Shown here: positions 7,854-11,073 of the stretch, in pieces
How the letters are laid out: every line of letters starts with the position of its first letter
Numbering within the stretch: the stretch's first letter is position 1
Assembly: GCA_046728115.1 (NCBI GenBank)
Contig: JBKPDW010000621.1
Coordinates: 1-11,073 of the forward strand
Source of the DNA: CAVSWN01 sp046728115
GTDB lineage: Bacteria > Acidobacteriota > Vicinamibacteria > Vicinamibacterales > CAVVIG01
Reading direction: 5' to 3'
Length of the DNA: 11,073 bases
The notes under the pieces: model-generated
What the model was told of the DNA's origin: nothing
Seen by the model: the letters and a program-made list of their open reading frames with translations, nothing else
Database searches by the model: none
Translations under genes and position numbers: made by a program

Positions 7854-8852
7854 ATGATTTCCGTCCTGGTGTCGCTGGTCCTATCGTTCGGAAGTTGGCT
7901 TCGGTCGCGCGCCGCACTGCAGCTTGAATTGATCGCGTTGCGGCACCAGCTTCAGGTGCTGAATCGGTCGCGACCGCGCCGGTTGCAGCTAGCAGACGTC
8001 AGACCGGTGGTTCTGGGCGTGGCTGTCTCGCTCGTGGCCCGTGTGGCGAACCGCACTCGTCATCGTCAAACCGGACACCGTCATCGCTTGGCATCGTCAA
8101 GGCTTCCGCCTGTTCTGGACGTGGAAAAGTCGCCGACGGATCGGACGACCGACGGTGCCGGCGGACGTACGCGCGCTGATTCGAACGATGTCGGAAGCCA
8201 ACCCACTCTGGGGTGCGCCGCGGGTCCACGGTGAGCTGTTGAAACTGGGCATCGACGTGTCTCAGGCCACCGTCGCGAAGTACACCGCCCGTCCTCGCCA
8301 ACCGCCGTCACAAACTTGGCGGACATTCCTCCGGAATCACATCGGCCAGATCGTGGCGGCGGACTTCTTCGTCGTGCCAACTGCGACGTGTCGCCTGCTG
8401 TTCGTCCTGGTGATTCTGGCCCACGAGCGCCGGCGCGTCGTGCACGTGGGTGTCACCGACCATCCGACAGCTGCGTGGACCGCGCAACAGCGGAAACGAC
8501 CACGTTCGCTGCCGCGGCGTGAGGTCTTGCTCGAAACGTCCGTAGTGGCCCCCTACGTATCCAACGCCTGCCACCGGATGGTGCGAACAACTTGACAATG
8601 CCCAGTCGTGAGTGTCTTCGTTGAAGAATTTGACCCGACAGACGGGATTCGATGCCGCTAGATTGCGTGCCATGCACCAGCTGAAGAAGGCTTTTGACCG
8701 CCTATGTCGCGTACTACTCGCGCTCCAGAACGCATCTCGCGCTCAATAAAGACGCGCCGATCTCGCGCATGTCGCGTCACCGAACGATGGAGACATCGTC
8801 GCGGTTCCGCAAGTCGGCGGCCTACACCATCGGTACGAACGCCGCGGCGTAA
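7854..8852 (+). pseudogene. Integrase-type (rve, DDE) transposase relic with several frame breaks
   Basis: Three colinear pieces of one known type of integrase-core transposase are visible. Piece 1 (7854 to about 7998) starts MISVLVSLVLSFGSWLRSR and has LRHQLQVLNRSRPRRLQL. A frame change near 7995-8002 leads to piece 2 (about 8002-8490): DRWFWAWLSRSW, TVIAWHRQGFRLFWTWKSR, an HTH-like NPLWGAPRVHGELLKLGIDV, and IVAADFFVVPT with the first catalytic Asp (codon 8362-8364). After TAAWTAQQ the sequence degenerates for about 200 bases, removing the second Asp and the Glu. Piece 3 (8697 on) resumes with TAYVAYYSRSRTHLALNKDA; a further shift near 8768-8790 leads to GDIVAVPQVGGLHHRYERR. The element is dead. 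Its terminal repeats could not be located. The family resemblance is from memory and was not searched. Confidence 0.8.
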
Positions 8853-8957
8853 AACAACCGCCTAACCGAGACTTGAGCTCGTTCTGTACTGCGAGTGACC
8901 CGCGATGCGTCACGTCGCTTCATGGGGTCGAACTCTGTCTGTTCTACCTGTTGGCCG
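8853..8957. other. Short non-coding remnant between relics
   Basis: No gene is seen. CGATGCGTCAC at 8903-8913 repeats the same 11 bases at 7739-7749, on the other side of the integrase relic, in the same orientation. Confidence 0.3.
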
Positions 8958-9209
8958 TTACGAGCGTTGCGATGAGGCGAAACGGCTTTGAAAACGCTGA
9001 GGATCCACGTCGAGGCGATTCAACGGGCCACCGCGCGGGCCAGATGGACTTTTCAAGAGGGAGGGGTGGCCGAGATAGTCGTGGAGGAAGTAGCACAGGC
9101 CGCCGGACGTCTGGAGCTTGGGCATGTAGGCGTGCAGATACACGCGATCAATGCATCGGACTTCGAGTGCCACGTGGTGACGGATAATGTCGGCGATGTT
9201 GGGCGTCAT
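8958..9209 (-). pseudogene. N-terminal fragment of an uncharacterised multicopy-type protein, fused to an unrelated tail
   Basis: The start is the ATG at 9209, with a perfect AGGAGGT (9220-9214) four bases upstream. A longer frame from 9281 is open but has no ribosome binding site. The first 50 residues (TPNIADIIRHHVALEV, CIDRVYLHAYMPKLQ, GGLCYFLHDYLGHP) look like the beginning of a protein family of several hundred residues that I recall as uncharacterised and repeated in soil bacterial genomes. This is recollection, not a search. After LGHP (near 9056) the family pattern stops and a low-complexity tail of about 33 residues follows to the TAA at 8960-8958. The gene therefore appears truncated by a rearrangement near 9056. 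A function for the family is not known to me; repeated occurrence suggests a mobile-element passenger. Confidence 0.5.
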
Positions 9210-9240
9210 TGAGACCTCCTTGGCCGGAAGTCCGATGAGG

Positions 9241-9272
9241 GTACTCCAGCTGGAGTACGCCGGTTCGACCGG
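9241..9272. repeat. 18-bp perfect palindrome followed by a hairpin, upstream of the 9209 start
   Basis: GTACTCCAGCTGGAGTAC (9241-9258) is a perfect palindrome. Directly after it CCGGT (9260-9264) and ACCGG (9268-9272) form a hairpin with loop TCG. Both lie 32-63 bases upstream of the ATG at 9209 on the minus strand. They could be an operator for that gene or a structured end of the mobile element to the right. Confidence 0.6.
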
Positions 9273-9383
9273 TCCCAACATCGTCTGTTCCTAAACGGCC
9301 GCACAGCGGCCGCCATCCGAAGGTTCGCCGGAGTGACGAAGGAGCCGACGCGTCGCGACCTTCACCACACGTTCAACAGCGCC
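9273..9383. other. Non-coding stretch with further short palindromes
   Basis: No gene is seen. CGGCCG occurs at 9296-9301 and 9307-9312 and can form a hairpin with loop CACAG; read on the minus strand it is followed by GTTTA, a weak terminator-like arrangement. CGACGCGTCG (9346-9355) is a perfect 10-bp palindrome. The right end of the IS110 element probably lies in or near this stretch. Confidence 0.4.
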
Positions 9384-9500
9384 CGGGTCTTACTTGGCGG
9401 TTTGAGGCGAGGCTTCGCTGTAAGACCCGTGATCAATGCCGGGTCGTTCGCACCAGCTTGAGTCGCCAGGGCGCGAATCAACGTCCTGGCGAGAACTGGT
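9384..9500 (-). ncRNA. Candidate IS110 guide (bridge/seek) RNA region: two nested hairpins after the transposase
   Basis: Read on the minus strand from the transposase stop, the first hairpin pairs ACCAG (9452-9456) with CTGGT (9496-9500) outside and TCGCCAGG (9463-9470) with CCTGGCGA (9485-9492) inside. The two helices are separated by an asymmetric 3 x 6 internal loop, and the apical loop is 14 nt. The second pairs CGGGTCTTAC (9384-9393) perfectly with GTAAGACCCG (9420-9429), with an inner GCGA/TCGC stem (9407-9410, 9415-9418). GACCCG (9424-9429) can instead pair with CGGGTC (9440-9445). Known: IS110-group elements encode a guide RNA upstream of the transposase gene and the IS1111 group encodes one downstream; these RNAs are stem-loops with internal guide loops. 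Assignment here is inference from structure and position. A simple transcription terminator is less likely because there is no T-run. Confidence 0.4.
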
Positions 9501-10699
9501 CAAATCATTTCATTTGATCCGCGTCTTACCTGCTCCCCATTCGTTGCGAGCACGTGATCCTTGAAGACCGCACCCTCCGGGATCACGCCCGCGTCCAGAA
9601 AGCGCCACAGATCAATCACCAAGCGCCGGGCGACCGCGACTATCCCGATTTTGCGAGCGACCGGCCCGCCGCGGGCGAACCGCTCGGTGTACCACCGCGT
9701 CAACCCGCTCCGTGGTTGATGGATCAGCCAGCCCCACGCAATCTGGATCGCCATCGCGCGGATCCGCTTATTGCCGGCCTTGCTGATTCCTTGTTCATGA
9801 TTGAGGAGCCCGCTTCGGTAGGGCGTCCCGACCATGCCCGTGATCCCGCCGACTTCGCGGCGATTGCGGAACTGCCGCCAGGCGAAGAGCTCCGTCACGA
9901 ACAGCCACGCGGTCTGGTGGCCGATCCCGCGCAGCTGTAAGAGTTGGCGGACCCGAGCCACCGCGGCATCGGCCTCCTGGCGCAGCTCGAGCCGGCGGGC
10001 GCGTTCAAGCGCCTGGATCTGCGTCGTGAAGAGCGCGACTTTCTCCCACTCCCGCGCCACGCGGGCCCGCAGCGTCTCCGGGATCGGCTGCCCATTCCAC
10101 TGCATCAATCGATCGAGGCGCTGTACGAGCTTCGCGTCCACCGTGACAGAGACGCCGACCGTGGCGAGTAAGCCCGTAATGCGATTGGTCACGCGCGTCC
10201 GATCGCGTTTCAACGCCCAGAGCTCCCGATGTGGCTGCCGCCGCTCTTCGTCCTGTGCGCTCGGGATGTGCACCACCCGCCACACCTTGTGCTCGCCACC
10301 GACATGGCGGCGAAGCATCGACAGCAGCTTCGTCAAATCGATGGCGTCCGTCTTCGCCCGCCGGGCGCGCCGGTTCACCTCGATACTCGACGAGTCCACG
10401 ACGAGATTGTCGACACCCGCGCCAACCAGATACCGGTGAATCCAGAACCCGTCCCGTCCTGCCTCGTAACAGCTCGTCACTGGCGCATCAGCGGGCAGGT
10501 CCAGGCGCTTCTTTGCGGCCGTCACCTCCTCCGGCAAGCGATCCCAGGCGTCCGCTGGCAGCGTTCGTCGGCGGATGCGCTGCCCCTGCTGCGCGGTGAA
10601 GCCGACTTTCCATTGCCGTCGTCCAAGTTCGATCGCCATCAGCAATCGGTCAGTTGCGCCTGCGGTAGACTCCTGATGTTGGGTCGTGGCTGTCGTCAT
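9500..10699 (-). CDS. IS110-family transposase (DEDD recombinase), apparently intact
   Basis: A 399-residue protein starting at the ATG at 10699, with AAGGAG (10710-10705) five bases upstream. An in-frame start 20 codons earlier lacks a ribosome binding site. Domains: RuvC-like DEDD nuclease about 20-180, with E24 in AIELGRRQW (many IS110 proteins have Asp here), E79 in SCYEAGRDGFW, D102 in VVDSSSIEV, and D118/D121 in KTDAIDLTKLL. A helical, probably coiled-coil, linker spans about 205-250. A C-terminal Transposase_20 domain spans about 253-335 (LRGIGHQTAW, GMVGTPYRSG, GISKAGNKRIRAM), with conserved serines, one of which should be the attacking nucleophile. Length is normal and no frame breaks are seen. 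Family knowledge: the enzyme excises the element as a circle and inserts it at RNA-guided sites. Insertion beside the arfB-like remnant suggests recent activity. Confidence 0.93.
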   Translation of the reverse strand: MTTATTQHQESTAGATDRLLMAIELGRRQWKVGFTAQQGQRIRRRTLPADAWDRLPEEVTAAKKRLDLPADAPVTSCYEAGRDGFWIHRYLVGAGVDNLVVDSSSIEVNRRARRAKTDAIDLTKLLSMLRRHVGGEHKVWRVVHIPSAQDEERRQPHRELWALKRDRTRVTNRITGLLATVGVSVTVDAKLVQRLDRLMQWNGQPIPETLRARVAREWEKVALFTTQIQALERARRLELRQEADAAVARVRQLLQLRGIGHQTAWLFVTELFAWRQFRNRREVGGITGMVGTPYRSGLLNHEQGISKAGNKRIRAMAIQIAWGWLIHQPRSGLTRWYTERFARGGPVARKIGIVAVARRLVIDLWRFLDAGVIPEGAVFKDHVLATNGEQVRRGSNEMI

Positions 10700-10740
10700 A
10701 AGCGCTCCTTTCAGAATGCGGATTCTCGAGAGGAGCTTAA
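10700..10740 (-). promoter_or_regulatory. Stem that can lock the transposase ribosome binding site
   Basis: In the minus-strand transcript, GCTCCT (complement of AGGAGC 10731-10736) pairs with AGGAGC (complement of GCTCCT 10704-10709), which contains the Shine-Dalgarno core. Inside it AGAAT (10713-10717) pairs with ATTCT (10722-10726) around a four-base loop. AAGC/GCTT pairing can lengthen the stem with a two-base bulge. Comparable structures in IS10, IS50 and IS200 keep transposase translation low when transcripts read in from outside. Confidence 0.5.
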
Positions 10741-10795
10741 CAGTCGCGACCCACTTCACCAGCAGCTGCGCGTTTCAGCCGCCCTGCATATTGTC

Positions 10796-11073
10796 TTACG
10801 GCGATCTTGTTGAGGCGGTGACTACGTCATTAGACTCTTTCGGTGATTGGCTTGCCTCCAGCAGCAGCTGGAGCAATTGCTCACGCGCCGCCTCACGATT
10901 GCGCCCCTGTGAGCGATACCGCCGGCTGACTACGACGAGGACGCCATGGCCAGTCACGTGCCGGCCGCCGAGCACTCTCAACCGCGCCTGAACGTCCACA
11001 GGGAGAGACGACCGATCGATGTCGAACCGGAGTTCCACCGCGGTCGCCTTTCGGCGTGGATTTTGGCCATCCG
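10796..11073 (-). pseudogene. arfB: ArfB/YaeJ-like peptidyl-tRNA hydrolase remnant, truncated at its 3' end and running off the right edge
   Basis: The frame is open from the window edge to the TAA at 10798-10796 (91 residues visible). ATAVELRFDI, LPVDVQARLRVL, GGRHVTGHGVLVVVSRRYRSQGRNRE and a helical EQLLQLLLEA match the RF-1-like catalytic domain of ArfB, the stop-codon-independent release factor that frees stalled ribosomes. Two key parts are abnormal. The catalytic GGQ reads DGQ (residues 1-3 visible), followed by NPRRK instead of the usual NVNKV type. The Lys/Arg-rich tail that enters the mRNA channel is absent, replaced by SPKESNDVVTASTRSP. The tail loss coincides with the IS110 element boundary. 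An in-frame GTG at 11038 is inside the domain and is not a real start. The gene is probably inactive, but the GGQ region lies at the window edge and deserves caution. Confidence 0.7.

Larger units (their letters stand above)
9283..10845 (-). mobile_element. IS110-family insertion element (ends approximate)
   Basis: The element contains the transposase gene and structured flanks. The transposase-upstream end is bracketed by the arfB-like frame, which still resembles its family to about 10850. The other end is uncertain, somewhere between 9230 and 9384. IS110 elements usually lack clear terminal inverted repeats and target duplications, so the ends cannot be fixed by eye. A gapped 16-base match (9352-9367 and 10743-10761) is shared by the two flanks. 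Confidence 0.55.

Noticed and set aside
7739..8913. 11-base direct repeat CGATGCGTCAC flanking the integrase relic as a target duplication
   Set aside because: The copies are not adjacent to the relic ends (about 105 and 50 bases away), and an 11-base match over this distance is easily due to chance.
10700..10759. Twenty-codon upstream extension of the IS110 transposase
   Set aside because: AAGGAG stands at the correct distance from 10699; the extension covers the leader stem and has no site of its own.
1..11073. CRISPR array, tRNA, rRNA
   Set aside because: No regularly spaced repeats were seen, and no tRNA cloverleaf or rRNA-like segment was recognised by eye.

Overview
The window is GC-rich DNA of bacterial type. 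The strongest clue to the host is a pair of very large tandem Oar/TonB-dependent-receptor-like outer-membrane proteins. Each has a carboxypeptidase-regulatory-like domain, a plug with the LP..RNF motif, and a C-terminal Phe. Such receptors occur in large numbers in Acidobacteriota, so an acidobacterium or a similar soil Gram-negative is the best guess. This is inference from family knowledge; there is no rRNA or other marker gene.

Left part (1-6709, all minus strand): a probable three-gene operon read right to left. It holds Oar-like receptor 1 (6709-3389), Oar-like receptor 2 (3304-380), and a secreted YVTN-type beta-propeller protein (370 to beyond the left edge). The stop codon of receptor 2 lies inside the ribosome binding site of the propeller gene. 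Upstream of receptor 1 is a candidate promoter with an inverted repeat between its -35 and -10, and a 26-bp-spaced direct repeat just downstream. The likely theme is outer-membrane uptake or surface binding plus a periplasmic or extracellular propeller; the substrate cannot be read from sequence.

Middle part (about 7260-9281): a graveyard of broken mobile elements. In order it holds the N-terminal third of an IS110-family transposase (plus), about 170 bp of apparently older host DNA with the end of one gene and the start of the next (minus), a frameshifted integrase-type (rve, DDE) transposase relic (plus), and the N-terminal 50 residues of an uncharacterised multicopy-type protein with an intact ribosome binding site (minus).

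Right part (9283-11073, minus strand): an apparently intact IS110-family transposase (399 aa). Its ribosome binding site can be locked in a stem, and its 3' side carries two strong nested hairpins that could be the guide (bridge/seek) RNA of the element. Upstream, the element abuts and seems to have cut off an ArfB-like ribosome-rescue gene, which lacks its basic tail and reads DGQ instead of GGQ.

No tRNA, rRNA or CRISPR array was seen. The most unusual material is the non-coding flanks of the IS110 transposases and the small ancestral gene junction caught between two element relics.
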